64,000 bases of DNA from Bacteroidota bacterium. Lineage in GTDB: Bacteria > Bacteroidota > Bacteroidia > Cytophagales > Cyclobacteriaceae. Within the stretch, counting starts at the first letter, position 1. Each line of letters opens with the position of its first letter. The stretch is taken from positions 787,935 to 851,934 of the forward strand of contig JAFEAL010000005.1 of NCBI GenBank assembly GCA_018266435.1, written 5' to 3'. The position numbers and the translations under genes are program-made. This document shows, one piece after another, positions 46,063 through 55,723 of the stretch. The notes beneath the pieces are model-generated. The model saw only the letters and a program-made list of their open reading frames with translations. It did not search any database and was not told the DNA's origin.

Positions 46063-47061
46063 ATGGTTTTAAAACTTTGTGCACGTTTCAGACTATGGGC
46101 ATCAATACTCAATGTGCTGGTGGCCTGCGGCCTGTGGCTTGTTGCTTTGACTAACGTAAAAGCCACACCTGTTGATTCTCTCCGGGTTGAGGCGATCAAT
46201 GGAAAATCCTACATTATCCACCGGGTGGATCCGAAGGAGACACTCTTTTCTATATCGCGAAAATATAAAGTGACCGTAGCTGAGATTGTGGAAAATAACC
46301 CCAAGTCGGACGCAGGCTTATCCGTTGGCCGGGAATTGAAAATTCCGTACACAACTCGGACAACATCAGACAAAGGGAATGGCACACACAAGGTTGCGCC
46401 CAAAGAAACGTTGTTTTCTATAGCCAAAATGTATGACGTGAGCGTGGATGAACTGAAAAAATGGAATAATCTTACTGACAACTCAATTGCTATCGGGCAA
46501 GAATTGATCGTAAAAAAAACAACTGCTTCTGCGCCAGTTCTGCCTTCGCCCAATTACAAAAGCCTGAAAGGGGTGCATGTAGTGACCGAGAAGGAAAGTC
46601 TCTTTTCAATTTCTAAAACCTATGGTGCCAGCCTGCAACAATTGCGTGAGTGGAACAACCTTTCGTCAGATGAACTAAAAAAGGGACAGACGCTTTTTGT
46701 GTTACCACCGGTGCAGATAGCTGAAAAAATCACCACGCAACCAGTTCAGCCGAATAAACCCGTACAAGAGATAAAAATTTCTGAACGTGTGATTGGCTCA
46801 GAAGAAGTGCATGAAACCGGCATGGCAGCTCTGATGGAAGGCACAGAAGGAGGAAGAAAATACCTGGCTCAACATAAAACAGCCAAGGTAGGGTCAATAC
46901 TGAAAGTGCGCAATGAAGCTGCTCAGCGTGAAGTGTTTGTGCGCGTGATTGGCACACTCAGTCCTTCAGATGAAGTTGTTATTAAAATCTCTAAGTCCGC
47001 CTACGACAAACTGGGAGCTACTGATCTAAAATTTAAAGTAGAGTTGATCTACTATAAATGA
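46063..47061 (+). CDS. LysM-repeat protein with DPBB-like C-terminus
   Basis: This 332-residue secreted protein has a signal peptide or anchor (residues 1-35) and three LysM repeats. They are seen as ETLFSISRKYKV, ETLFSIAKMYDV and ESLFSISKTYGA, each followed by an xxWNN or ENNP helix; LysM binds peptidoglycan. The C-terminal 100 residues (ETGMAALMEG, KVGSILKVRN, FVRVIGTLSP, SAYDKLGA) resemble the double-psi beta-barrel of RlpA-type proteins. It is probably a cell-wall protein. Its stop overlaps the ATG of the next gene (ATGA), so the two are translationally coupled. Confidence 0.88.
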   Translation: MVLKLCARFRLWASILNVLVACGLWLVALTNVKATPVDSLRVEAINGKSYIIHRVDPKETLFSISRKYKVTVAEIVENNPKSDAGLSVGRELKIPYTTRTTSDKGNGTHKVAPKETLFSIAKMYDVSVDELKKWNNLTDNSIAIGQELIVKKTTASAPVLPSPNYKSLKGVHVVTEKESLFSISKTYGASLQQLREWNNLSSDELKKGQTLFVLPPVQIAEKITTQPVQPNKPVQEIKISERVIGSEEVHETGMAALMEGTEGGRKYLAQHKTAKVGSILKVRNEAAQREVFVRVIGTLSPSDEVVIKISKSAYDKLGATDLKFKVELIYYK

Positions 47062-48170
47062 AAATGAAAGTTGGGACAACCATCTTTTTTCTTGTTATGG
47101 TGCATCTCAGTAATGCACAAAACTTAGTGCCCAATTCCAGTTTTGAAAAATATTATGAGTGCCCGGCCACTTACAGCCAGACGGGTGTTAAAAATTTTGC
47201 TCCCGGATGGTCTTCTCCCACGGCAGGCACACCAGACTTATTTAATCGTTGCAGCATAGGTACAGCCGGAGTGCCGCGCAATTGGGCCGGTGTTTCGCGG
47301 GCATACGATGGGTGGGGCTATGCCGGTATTTATGTGTGGATTGAACGGATCAACTACCGGGAGTATATGCAAGCCAAACTGAAATCAATCATGCAAGCCG
47401 GAAGAAAATACTGGGTTGAATTTTATTTCCGGTTATCGGCTTATTCTAAATACAGCATTGACCGAATCGGGGTATTGCTTTCCGACTCAACTGCACGCGC
47501 TGATCATGACCTGATCTTGCCGATGGCTCCTTCATTTAACCACATCATGGATTCGGCCTATAACAGGGGCACCGGGTTGTGGAACCGGGTTCATTTTGAA
47601 TACATTGCCAAAGGAGGGGAACAATACATTACGTTAGGAAATTTTTCTTCCGATGAGGAGACCAAAAAATTTTTTATCCCCAATCCCTTGTCTAATCAAC
47701 CCTTGCTAAAACGGGCCGCTTACTTTTACATTGATGATGTAGCCGTTATTCCTCTGCAAGATTCAGTTCGGATAAAGACAGACTCCTTGAGTATAGCTGA
47801 AGCAACAGTAAAAACCAATGAAGTATATACCCTGAAACACATTCGGTTTTCATACGACAGCTACCAACTGCTCCCTTCTTCTTTTCCTGAATTAGATCGC
47901 CTGATCTCCATCATGCGAAACAACCCCACCTGGAACGTAGAACTTTCCGGCCACACCGATGATCAGGGAACAGAAGCTTACAACCTTCAGCTTTCACAAA
48001 GCCGGGCTACCAGCGTAGGAGAATATTTAGTGCAAAAAGGAATCAGCAATGGGCGCATTCATATATATGGGTACGGAAAAAAGAAACCGGTCATTGAAGG
48101 AACAGACGAAGACTCGCGTTCTGTTAACCGGAGGGTTGAGGCTAAGTTTGTGACCAATGTGAGAAAATAG
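47058..48170 (+). CDS. OmpA-domain protein with beta-sandwich N-terminus
   Basis: This 370-residue secreted protein has a signal peptide (MKMKVG to SNAQ), then a beta-rich domain of about 215 residues opening LVPNSSFEKY, an opening common in carbohydrate-binding-like domains of Bacteroidota. A C-terminal OmpA domain follows with IRFSYDSYQLL, LSGHTDDQGT and NRRVEAKF. It should tie the outer membrane to peptidoglycan. Starting within the LysM gene stop suggests the two act together at the cell wall. The TIGR02757 gene follows after 14 bases. Confidence 0.88.
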   Translation: MKMKVGTTIFFLVMVHLSNAQNLVPNSSFEKYYECPATYSQTGVKNFAPGWSSPTAGTPDLFNRCSIGTAGVPRNWAGVSRAYDGWGYAGIYVWIERINYREYMQAKLKSIMQAGRKYWVEFYFRLSAYSKYSIDRIGVLLSDSTARADHDLILPMAPSFNHIMDSAYNRGTGLWNRVHFEYIAKGGEQYITLGNFSSDEETKKFFIPNPLSNQPLLKRAAYFYIDDVAVIPLQDSVRIKTDSLSIAEATVKTNEVYTLKHIRFSYDSYQLLPSSFPELDRLISIMRNNPTWNVELSGHTDDQGTEAYNLQLSQSRATSVGEYLVQKGISNGRIHIYGYGKKKPVIEGTDEDSRSVNRRVEAKFVTNVRK

Positions 48171-48184
48171 AAAATCAAAAAACA

Positions 48185-48973
48185 TTGAAACACAATCCGT
48201 TTGATCTGACGTATGACCTTAAAAATTTTCTCGATGAAAAAGCCAATCAATACAATTCATCAAAATTTATTGAAGAAGACCCCGTTTCTGTTCCTCACCG
48301 CTTCACTAAGAAACAAGATATTGAGGTGGCCGGCCTGATTGCGGCCGTGCTGGCCTGGGGCCAGCGCAAGACCATTATCAATAAAGCCCATGATTTTTTA
48401 AAACGAATGGATGATAGTCCGCATGAATTTTTATTGCATCATCGTGAGGCTGACTTAAAAAAATTTGAAGGCTATAAACACCGCACATTCAATGAAACCG
48501 ATGCTTTGTATTTCATCGAATTCCTGAGCCGATTTTATAAAAAACATCAGTCGCTTGAACGAGCATTTGTTATTGGTTTAGAACATAAGAACGTGGAGCA
48601 AGCACTGATTGGTTTTCACCGGTTGTTTTTTAGCCTGGAAGATTTTCCGCAACGTACTAGAAAGCACATCCCTACACCCGTACGAAAATCGGCCTGCAAA
48701 CGCATCAATATGTTTTTGCGATGGATGGTACGCAGCGATAATAAAGGCGTTGATTTTGGAATCTGGAAATCCATCTCACCTGCGCAACTGATTTGCCCGT
48801 GCGATGTGCATGTAGAGCGAGTAGCAAGAAAGCTCAACCTGATTCAACGAAAACCAATGGATTGGCTAACGGCTGTTGAGTTGACCGACAATCTTAAAAA
48901 ACTTGATCCGCACGATCCTGTGAAATATGATTTTGCCCTGTTCGGACTGGGTGTTTCCGGTTGGGCGCAGTGA
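48185..48973 (+). CDS. TIGR02757/DUF2400 family protein
   Basis: This 262-residue cytosolic protein matches the TIGR02757 group, of unknown function. It shows DIEVAGLIAAVLAWGQRK near residue 44, FNETDALYFIEFL, and the C-terminal PCDVHVERVARKL and DPVKYDFALFGLGV segments. The CDVHVERVAR block and all-helical layout recall HhH-type DNA glycosylases, which is a suggestion only. The start codon appears to be TTG at 48185, since no ATG gives a full domain. It is the third gene in the LysM/OmpA run but has no signal peptide. Confidence 0.85.
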   Translation: MKHNPFDLTYDLKNFLDEKANQYNSSKFIEEDPVSVPHRFTKKQDIEVAGLIAAVLAWGQRKTIINKAHDFLKRMDDSPHEFLLHHREADLKKFEGYKHRTFNETDALYFIEFLSRFYKKHQSLERAFVIGLEHKNVEQALIGFHRLFFSLEDFPQRTRKHIPTPVRKSACKRINMFLRWMVRSDNKGVDFGIWKSISPAQLICPCDVHVERVARKLNLIQRKPMDWLTAVELTDNLKKLDPHDPVKYDFALFGLGVSGWAQ

Positions 48974-49141
48974 GTTGGGCGTATTTAAGCTGGCAGCAGC
49001 AAAGTGTTTTGCTAGGTAGTGCAAATGCAAGACTAAGGTATTTTGATATTTTGTTATCAGATTTTTTTTAAAAAGTGACGAGTGGATTTCATTCTTCTGA
49101 AAATAGTTTTACCTTTTGCATCGTTTTAAAAAATAATAACT

Positions 49142-50845
49142 ATGAACTTAAACGGGGAAGCAGAAAAGAAAAATACGTACGATGCCATTGTGATCGGTTC
49201 AGGCATTTCCGGAGGATGGGCCGCGAAGGAGTTGTCAGAAAAAGGGTTGAAGACATTGATACTGGAGCGAGGCCGCGATGTAAAACATCCTAACTACCCC
49301 ACGGCTACACTTGATCCGTGGCAGTTGCCCAACGCAGATCGGCCAACACAAGAAGACTTAAAACAACAGGGTGTGCAGAATCGCACCGGCTACACCATTA
49401 GCCAAAGTTCAAAGCATTGGTTTGTTAATGATCTTGATTATCCGTACACCGAAGTAAAACGTATGGACTGGATGCGCGGCTACCACGTGGGTGGGCGATC
49501 AATTATGTGGGGAAGACAAAGCTATCGCTGGAGTGATTTAGATTTTGAGGCCAACGCAAAAGACGGAATAGCTGTGGATTGGCCCGTACGCTATAAAGAA
49601 ATAGAGCCATGGTATGATTATGTTGAATCGTACATTGGAGTGAGCGGTCAGGCAGAAAACTATCCGTATCTGCCCGATGGCAAATTTCTTCCGCCCATGG
49701 ACTTAAATTGTGCCGAGTTAGAATTAAAAAGAGCAGTCAAAGATAAATTTGGAAGGTTATTAACCATTGGTCGTACTGCGCACGCTACGGCACCACTTCC
49801 GCACACCCCGTGGCGCGGCACTTGCCAATTCAGGAACTTATGCATCCGGGGATGCCCGTACGGAGGATATTTTAGCAGCAACTCCTGCACATTGCCTGCT
49901 GCAGAAAAGACCAACAACATGACTTTGCGTCCTCATTCAATTGTATCAGAAATTATATACGATGAACAGAAAGGAAAAGCCACAGGCGTAAAAGTGCAAG
50001 ATGCCGAGACAGGTGAGCAAATGGAGTTTTATGCAAAAGTGATTTTCCTGTGCGCATCTTCTTTTGCTTCGGCTTACATTATGCTTAACTCCACTTCCAA
50101 AAGATTTCCTAATGGTTTTGGAAACGACAGCGGTGAGTTGGGTTGCAACATTATGGATCATCACCTCGGTGTAGGAGCCGGTGGAACGATAGAAGGGTTT
50201 GAAGATAAATATTATTCCGGCCGTAGGGCAAACGGGTTTTATATTCCACGCTATCGAAATATAGCCAAAGACAACCGCAATTACCTTCGCGGGTTTGGGT
50301 ATCAAGGTGGTGGTGGTCGCCAGGGGTGGAGCCGGGCCGTAGCTGAACTTTCTATTGGTGCTGATCTGAAAAAAATGGTTTCTGAGCCAGGCAGTTGGAC
50401 ATTGGGCATGACTGGTTTTGGTGAATTTTTACCTGTGCATGAAAACAAAATGTACATCAATCACGAGAAAAAAGATAAGCACGGAATGCCCACCATTACG
50501 TTTGATGCCGAGTTTAAAGAAAACGAAATGAAGATGCGTATTGATATGGCCAATGACGCGGCCGAAATGCTCGAGGCTGCCGGAATGAAAAACGTGCGCA
50601 AGTGGGATTCGCTGGGAGCTCCGGGGTTGGGTATTCATGAAATGGGCACGGCACGCATGGGCAAAGACCCTAAAACTTCAGTGCTGAACAAATACAACCA
50701 GGTGCATGCCTGCAAAAATGTATTTGTTACCGATGGGTCATTTATGACCTCTTCATCGTGCGTTAATCCATCGCTCACCTACATGGCGTTTACAGCCCGG
50801 GCAGTAGATCACGCAGTAAACGAAATGAAAAAACAAAATCTCTGA
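49142..50845 (+). CDS. GMC family oxidoreductase (FAD-dependent dehydrogenase)
   Basis: This 567-residue protein has the FAD-binding GSGISGGWAAKEL segment near the N-terminus (residues 19-31), GGRSIMWGRQ, the GC-rich RNLCIRGCPYGG block, and the C-terminal GIHEMGTARMG and NPSLTYMAF segments of the active site. GMC enzymes oxidise alcohols or sugars. It has no signal peptide, but the next gene encodes a Tat-type small subunit, so the pair is probably exported together. The electron acceptor (often a cytochrome c subunit) is not encoded nearby. Confidence 0.92.
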   Translation: MNLNGEAEKKNTYDAIVIGSGISGGWAAKELSEKGLKTLILERGRDVKHPNYPTATLDPWQLPNADRPTQEDLKQQGVQNRTGYTISQSSKHWFVNDLDYPYTEVKRMDWMRGYHVGGRSIMWGRQSYRWSDLDFEANAKDGIAVDWPVRYKEIEPWYDYVESYIGVSGQAENYPYLPDGKFLPPMDLNCAELELKRAVKDKFGRLLTIGRTAHATAPLPHTPWRGTCQFRNLCIRGCPYGGYFSSNSCTLPAAEKTNNMTLRPHSIVSEIIYDEQKGKATGVKVQDAETGEQMEFYAKVIFLCASSFASAYIMLNSTSKRFPNGFGNDSGELGCNIMDHHLGVGAGGTIEGFEDKYYSGRRANGFYIPRYRNIAKDNRNYLRGFGYQGGGGRQGWSRAVAELSIGADLKKMVSEPGSWTLGMTGFGEFLPVHENKMYINHEKKDKHGMPTITFDAEFKENEMKMRIDMANDAAEMLEAAGMKNVRKWDSLGAPGLGIHEMGTARMGKDPKTSVLNKYNQVHACKNVFVTDGSFMTSSSCVNPSLTYMAFTARAVDHAVNEMKKQNL

Positions 50846-50883
50846 TCACTCATCTTAACTTTTGAATATAGAATTTTTAATAT

Positions 50884-51480
50884 ATGAATACATTAATTGA
50901 TAGAAGAGAGGCCCTTCGCAAGACAGCCATGATCATGGGAGCAGCCGTATCTGCCTCAACGGTCGCTGCATTCTTATACAGTTGCAAGTCAACACCTGAC
51001 CTGAACTACAAGCCGGTCTTTTTTAATGAGGATCAGGCATTTATTATCAGTGAATTAGCTGACATCATTCTTCCAAAAACAGATACACCGAGTGCGAAAG
51101 AAGCCGGTGTGCCTAGCTTTATTGACGGTTTTGTAAAAGACTGTTACAAAACCGAAGACCAGAAGCAAATTTTGGAAGGATTAAAAGAATTTAACGAAAA
51201 TGCCGTGAAGGTATTTGGTAATAAATTTATAGAAGGAGATGCTGACCAGCGATTGAAATACACCTTGCAAATACACGAAGCTGCGGTGAAAACAATGAAA
51301 GACAATCCTCAACAACCTCGTCCTTTTATTTTGAAAATAAAAGAATTGACTATGCTGGGATATTTTCATTCTCAGGTAGGCGCTACTCAGGTGCTTCAGT
51401 ATCAGGCGGTGCCGGGTGCCTACAAAGGATGTATTCCGCTATCAGAAGCAGGTAATGGAAAAACCTGGGCTACCTCGTGA
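50884..51480 (+). CDS. Gluconate 2-dehydrogenase subunit 3-like protein
   Basis: This 198-residue protein matches the small subunit partnering GMC-type dehydrogenases. The N-terminus has a twin-arginine motif (DRREALRKTA) and a hydrophobic stretch ending in LYSC, so it could be Tat-exported and lipid-anchored. The rest shows the family pattern ISELADIILPKTDTPSAKEAGVPSFID near residues 55-81. It lies 38 bases after the GMC gene and is followed by a terminator, so this is a two-gene operon. Confidence 0.9.
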   Translation: MNTLIDRREALRKTAMIMGAAVSASTVAAFLYSCKSTPDLNYKPVFFNEDQAFIISELADIILPKTDTPSAKEAGVPSFIDGFVKDCYKTEDQKQILEGLKEFNENAVKVFGNKFIEGDADQRLKYTLQIHEAAVKTMKDNPQQPRPFILKIKELTMLGYFHSQVGATQVLQYQAVPGAYKGCIPLSEAGNGKTWATS

Positions 51481-51501
51481 ACGGATATACATGTAAATTA
51501 C

Positions 51502-51533
51502 AAAAGCCTTCTGGAGCCACGGAGGCTTTTTTT
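51502..51533 (+). terminator. Rho-independent terminator after the GMC operon
   Basis: AAAAGCCTTC (51502-51511) pairs with GGAGGCTTTT (51521-51530), with one G-U pair, and is followed by more Ts. Confidence 0.85.
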
Positions 51534-51591
51534 ATTTTCTAACTGCAGAAACTGTATTACGTCTAAACCAATCATCTTCTAATAAAATTTT

Positions 51592-53115
51592 ATGACACAC
51601 CCGGTTTCTAAGAATAAGTTGTGGGCAGTAATTGGTGCCTCATCGGTGGGTACACTTATTGAGTGGTACGATTTTTACATTTTCGGGAGTTTGTCAACCG
51701 TATTGTCGCTCCAGTTTTTTTCTAAAGCTCACCCTACAGTAGCGCTTCTTTCAACCCTGGCCATGTTTGCGGTTGGTTTTGTAGTGCGGCCATTGGGGGC
51801 ATTGGTGTTTGGAAGGCTAGGGGATATGGTTGGCCGCAAGTACACTTTTTTGGTTACTCTTATTTTAATGGGTAGTTCCACTTTCTTAATTGGCTTGGTG
51901 CCCAGCTACGAAACAATTGGTGTGGTAGCTCCTGTTATAGTACTCTTGCTGCGCATCATGCAGGGCTTAGCATTGGGTGGAGAATACGGAGGAGCAGCTA
52001 CCTATGTGGCTGAACACGCACCGACACATCAGCGTGGATATTACACCAGCTTTATACAAACCACGGCTACTCTTGGCTTGTTTGTTTCATTGGGAGTAAT
52101 TCTTGCGGTACGTCAAATGATGGATGCTGATAAATTTACAGCCTGGGGTTGGCGTATTCCTTTTTTAGTATCGGCTGTATTGGTGGGCATTTCCATCTAC
52201 ATTCGGTTGCGCATGCAGGAGTCTCCGCTTTTTTCTAAAATCAAAACCGAAGGAAAAATTTCCAAAAACCCTATCAAAGAAAGTTTTGGAAAAAAAGAAA
52301 ACCTAAAATTGGTCTTGCTCGCCTTGTTTGGTGCAACTGCCGGGCAAGGTGTTGTGTGGTACACCGGCCAGTTTTATGCCCTCACCTTTATTCAAAAAAC
52401 CTGCAACATAGAGTTTGCCCAATCTAACTACATCATTGCCATTGCGCTGGCTATCGCCACACCTTTGTTTATTTTTTTTGGTTGGTGGAGCGACCGTGTG
52501 GGTAGAAAATACATTATGCTGGCCGGCATGCTATTGGCAGTTATTTGCTATCGGCCCATTTACAAAAAAATGTTTTTGGTAAGCGATATCAGTAAAAAAA
52601 TAGAAATGGAAAACGGCCGCAGCATAGAACGATCCATTTCGTTTTCTTCAGCCGGGGATACAATCAAAAATACGTCTACAAAACGGTATTACTCAGATGA
52701 AACAATAGTTACAGAAACAAAAAAACAGATTACCCGAAAAGACCATGCCCGCACCGAAGAACTAAAAAAAGAAACCACTCTGGCCGGTGCAAATTTTTGG
52801 TGGATGGTTTCACTGATCACCATTCAGGTCATTTTTGTAACAATGGTATATGGCCCGATTGCTGCCTTTTTGGTTGAGCTCTTCCCCACCAAGATCAGGT
52901 ACACTTCTATGTCGTTGCCTTATCATATAGGTAATGGAGTATTTGGCGGGCTTGTGCCTTTGGTTGCCACCAGTTTGTATGAAATAAGCAAAACTGAAAT
53001 AAACCCAAACGGTGATCCGGTGGCCGGTTTGTGGTACCCTATCCTAGTAGCCGGTGCCTGTTTTGTTGTGGGAATGATTTTTCTTAACAATAAAAAAAAT
53101 ATGAATGAGGAGTAA
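51592..53115 (+). CDS. MFS transporter, metabolite:H+ symporter type, with a cytoplasmic insertion
   Basis: This 507-residue protein is an MHS-type major facilitator (the ProP/KgtP group). It opens with GTLIEWYDFYIFGSLS in helix 1 and has FGRLGDMVGRKY between helices 2 and 3, and GGEYGGAATYVAEHAP in helix 4. Twelve helices are expected. A hydrophilic, charged insertion of about 75 residues (322-399) separates helices 8 and 9, with Ser/Thr- and Lys-rich content (SIERSISFSSAGD, TETKKQITRKDH). The helices after it (VYGPIAAFLVELFPTKIRYT) are normal. The solute cannot be predicted. Confidence 0.9.
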   Translation: MTHPVSKNKLWAVIGASSVGTLIEWYDFYIFGSLSTVLSLQFFSKAHPTVALLSTLAMFAVGFVVRPLGALVFGRLGDMVGRKYTFLVTLILMGSSTFLIGLVPSYETIGVVAPVIVLLLRIMQGLALGGEYGGAATYVAEHAPTHQRGYYTSFIQTTATLGLFVSLGVILAVRQMMDADKFTAWGWRIPFLVSAVLVGISIYIRLRMQESPLFSKIKTEGKISKNPIKESFGKKENLKLVLLALFGATAGQGVVWYTGQFYALTFIQKTCNIEFAQSNYIIAIALAIATPLFIFFGWWSDRVGRKYIMLAGMLLAVICYRPIYKKMFLVSDISKKIEMENGRSIERSISFSSAGDTIKNTSTKRYYSDETIVTETKKQITRKDHARTEELKKETTLAGANFWWMVSLITIQVIFVTMVYGPIAAFLVELFPTKIRYTSMSLPYHIGNGVFGGLVPLVATSLYEISKTEINPNGDPVAGLWYPILVAGACFVVGMIFLNNKKNMNEE

Positions 53116-53155
53116 GTTACCCGCCACATAACCCTTCATCGCACAAAAAAATACG

Positions 53156-53163
53156 TAGTTTTG
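53156..53163 (+). promoter_or_regulatory. -7 box before priA
   Basis: TAGTTTTG matches the -7 consensus and overlaps the TTG at 53161. A start site near 53169 supports translation from the ATG at 53176 rather than that TTG. The -33 region has TTC rather than TTG. Confidence 0.45.
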
Positions 53164-53175
53164 AAAAGCAAGACT

Positions 53176-55680
53176 ATGCCTAATCTGTCTATCGAGTTTA
53201 ACCCTGACGAAACACTGTTTGCCGAGTTGGTGTTGCCCATTCCTGTTGATAAATTATTTACTTACCGTGTGCCGGCTCTGCTGAACTCAAAAATCAGGGC
53301 CGGTCAGCGTGCCATTGTGCAATTTGGAAGTAAAAAAATTCTAACCGGAATTATTTTTAATATCCACAACCAGCCTCCTAAAGAATACGAAGCAAAATAT
53401 ATTTTAGAACTGCTTGACGAGGATGAAATCTTTTTTACTAAACAGTTTAGCCTCTATCAATGGATTGCCCAATACTATATGTGCAGCCTGGGCGAAGTAG
53501 TCAATGCGGCTTTGCCATCAGGTTTAAAATTGTCGAGTGAATCAATGGCGCAACTGAATCCAGCATTTAATGAAGACAGTTCCGTTTTTGATTTTTCTGA
53601 AAAAGAAAAAATTATCATCCAAAGACTGAAACACGAGTCTCTTACGTACTCAACAATCGTTAAAATTGCCGGTGCGAAGACAATTTATAATCTATTGAAA
53701 TCGCTCACGCTAAAAGGAGCGATTATTCTTTACGAGCAGGTGAAAGAAAAATATAAACCGAAAATTGAAAAAAGAATCCGGATAGCTTCCCATTATACAA
53801 CCAAAGAATCGCTGGAGTCGTTATTTGAAAAACTTTCAAAAAAACCAAAACACGAATCATTGATTTTAAAATACCTTCAACACGTTCCGGTATTTTCAGA
53901 TCCCTTACTTAATGAAAAAGGCATAACTAAATCCAGGCTGATTGATGAAGATACTACAGATGCGATTGTACGCACAATGGTCAAAAATAATATTCTGGAA
54001 GAATTCGAAATTAATGTTCCGCGTTTTGGATTTGATGATGCGGTTCTGGATACCCCGGTATTGTTAAGCGAGAAACAAGAAAAAGCACGCAATGCCATTG
54101 CAAAGAATTTTGAAGATAAGAATACGGTTCTCTTTCAAGGGGTAACCGGAAGCGGTAAAACTGAAATTTACATTGATTTAATCCGCAGAGCTTTAGATGG
54201 AGGCAATCAGGTGTTGTATTTACTGCCTGAGATTGCGCTGACTACACAAATTGTTCTTCGTCTTAAAAAAATTTTTGGAAGCACTATGGGTGTTTATCAT
54301 TCCAAGTTTTCTGATAACGAGCGGGTAGAGGTATGGAATGGAGTGCTCAACGGAAAATTCAAATTTGTAACCGGAGTTCGTTCTTCTGTATTTTTGCCGT
54401 TTGACAATTTAGGGTTGATCATTGTAGATGAAGAGCATGACTCCTCGTACAAACAACATGACCCTGCTCCGCGCTACCACGCACGCAATGTGGCATTGAT
54501 GATGGCGTACCAACATCAGGCAAAAGTAATTTTAGGAAGTGCAACTCCATCGGCTGAATCCTTTTATCAGGCTTCGATCGGTAAATTTGGTCTGGTTAAA
54601 CTAACCGAGCGGTTTGGTTCGGCTTTGTTGCCCGAAATTTTTTTTGCTGATTTATCTTCCGAACGAAAAAACAAAACCAATAAAGGAGAATTTACCAAAA
54701 ATCTGCTCACTCAAATTGATGAAACTATCAAAAAGAAACAGCAGGTTATTTTATTTCAAAATAGGCGGGGCTATTCTCCGCTGGTGCAGTGTCAGGATTG
54801 CGGCTGGATTCCTCAGTGTATTAATTGTGCGGTGAGTTTAACGTATCACCAGTTTCGCCATGCGCTAATTTGTCATTACTGCGGTTACCGTGAAGAACTG
54901 CCCAGGCAATGCCCCGAGTGTTCGTCTAAGAGAATTTTAACACTGGGGTATGGTACGGAGAAATTAGAGGAAGAACTGAAACTGCATTTTCCCGATGCAA
55001 AAATCCAGCGCATGGACCTGGACACCACACGTACCAAGTCGGGGTATGAAAATATAATTCATGACTTTGAACGGGGTGATACAGACATTTTAGTGGGTAC
55101 CCAGATGGTTACTAAAGGGCTGGACTTTAATAATGTGAGCCTGGTGGGTGTGTTTGATGCTGACCGGCTGATGCACTTTCCTGACTTTCGCTCGTATGAG
55201 CGGGCTTTTCAATTAATAACCCAAGTGAGTGGCCGTGCCGGCCGTAGAGAAAATAAAGGCAGGGTGATTATTCAAACAGCTAACCCCAAGCATGAGCTGT
55301 TCAGGTACATTATTGAACATAACACCGATCAGTTTTTAAACGACCAACTTCACGACCGGAAAATAAATTTTTATCCCCCTTTTTCCAGATTGATAGAAAT
55401 ATGGATTAAGCATTCGGATAAAAATATTGTTCGACAGGCGGCAGAAAAGATGGCAGAATTACTTTGTGAAAAACTAAAAGGAGTCAGAATCCTTGGACCC
55501 TCCGAACCGATGGTTTCAAAAATTAGAAATGAATTTTTACTTCACCTGCTTTTAAAAATCCCGCGTGATCGAGGGCAATTGACTGAAATTAAATCCATCT
55601 TAACACTTCATGCGCATTCTTTAATTAGTATCAAAGAATTCAGAAGTGTGAAAATAGTCTTTGATGTTGATCCGGTTTAG
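53176..55680 (+). CDS. priA: Primosomal protein N' (replication restart helicase PriA)
   Basis: PriA reloads the replicative helicase at stalled forks. The 834 residues start with the 3'-end-binding domain (FAELVLPIPVDKLFTYRVP), then the helicase with Walker A GVTGSGKTE (about 322-330) and Walker B IVDEEH (about 418). A zinc domain of eight cysteines (about 539-585, CQDCG, CINC, CHYCG, CPEC) and the second helicase lobe with GTQMVTKGLDF and QVSGRAGR follow. I use the ATG at 53176; a TTG five codons earlier lies in the promoter box. It stands alone. Confidence 0.95.
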   Translation: MPNLSIEFNPDETLFAELVLPIPVDKLFTYRVPALLNSKIRAGQRAIVQFGSKKILTGIIFNIHNQPPKEYEAKYILELLDEDEIFFTKQFSLYQWIAQYYMCSLGEVVNAALPSGLKLSSESMAQLNPAFNEDSSVFDFSEKEKIIIQRLKHESLTYSTIVKIAGAKTIYNLLKSLTLKGAIILYEQVKEKYKPKIEKRIRIASHYTTKESLESLFEKLSKKPKHESLILKYLQHVPVFSDPLLNEKGITKSRLIDEDTTDAIVRTMVKNNILEEFEINVPRFGFDDAVLDTPVLLSEKQEKARNAIAKNFEDKNTVLFQGVTGSGKTEIYIDLIRRALDGGNQVLYLLPEIALTTQIVLRLKKIFGSTMGVYHSKFSDNERVEVWNGVLNGKFKFVTGVRSSVFLPFDNLGLIIVDEEHDSSYKQHDPAPRYHARNVALMMAYQHQAKVILGSATPSAESFYQASIGKFGLVKLTERFGSALLPEIFFADLSSERKNKTNKGEFTKNLLTQIDETIKKKQQVILFQNRRGYSPLVQCQDCGWIPQCINCAVSLTYHQFRHALICHYCGYREELPRQCPECSSKRILTLGYGTEKLEEELKLHFPDAKIQRMDLDTTRTKSGYENIIHDFERGDTDILVGTQMVTKGLDFNNVSLVGVFDADRLMHFPDFRSYERAFQLITQVSGRAGRRENKGRVIIQTANPKHELFRYIIEHNTDQFLNDQLHDRKINFYPPFSRLIEIWIKHSDKNIVRQAAEKMAELLCEKLKGVRILGPSEPMVSKIRNEFLLHLLLKIPRDRGQLTEIKSILTLHAHSLISIKEFRSVKIVFDVDPV

Positions 55681-55723
55681 TCCTAGTGTACGGCTAAACA
55701 TTCGTCAATAGAAACTGAAGCTG

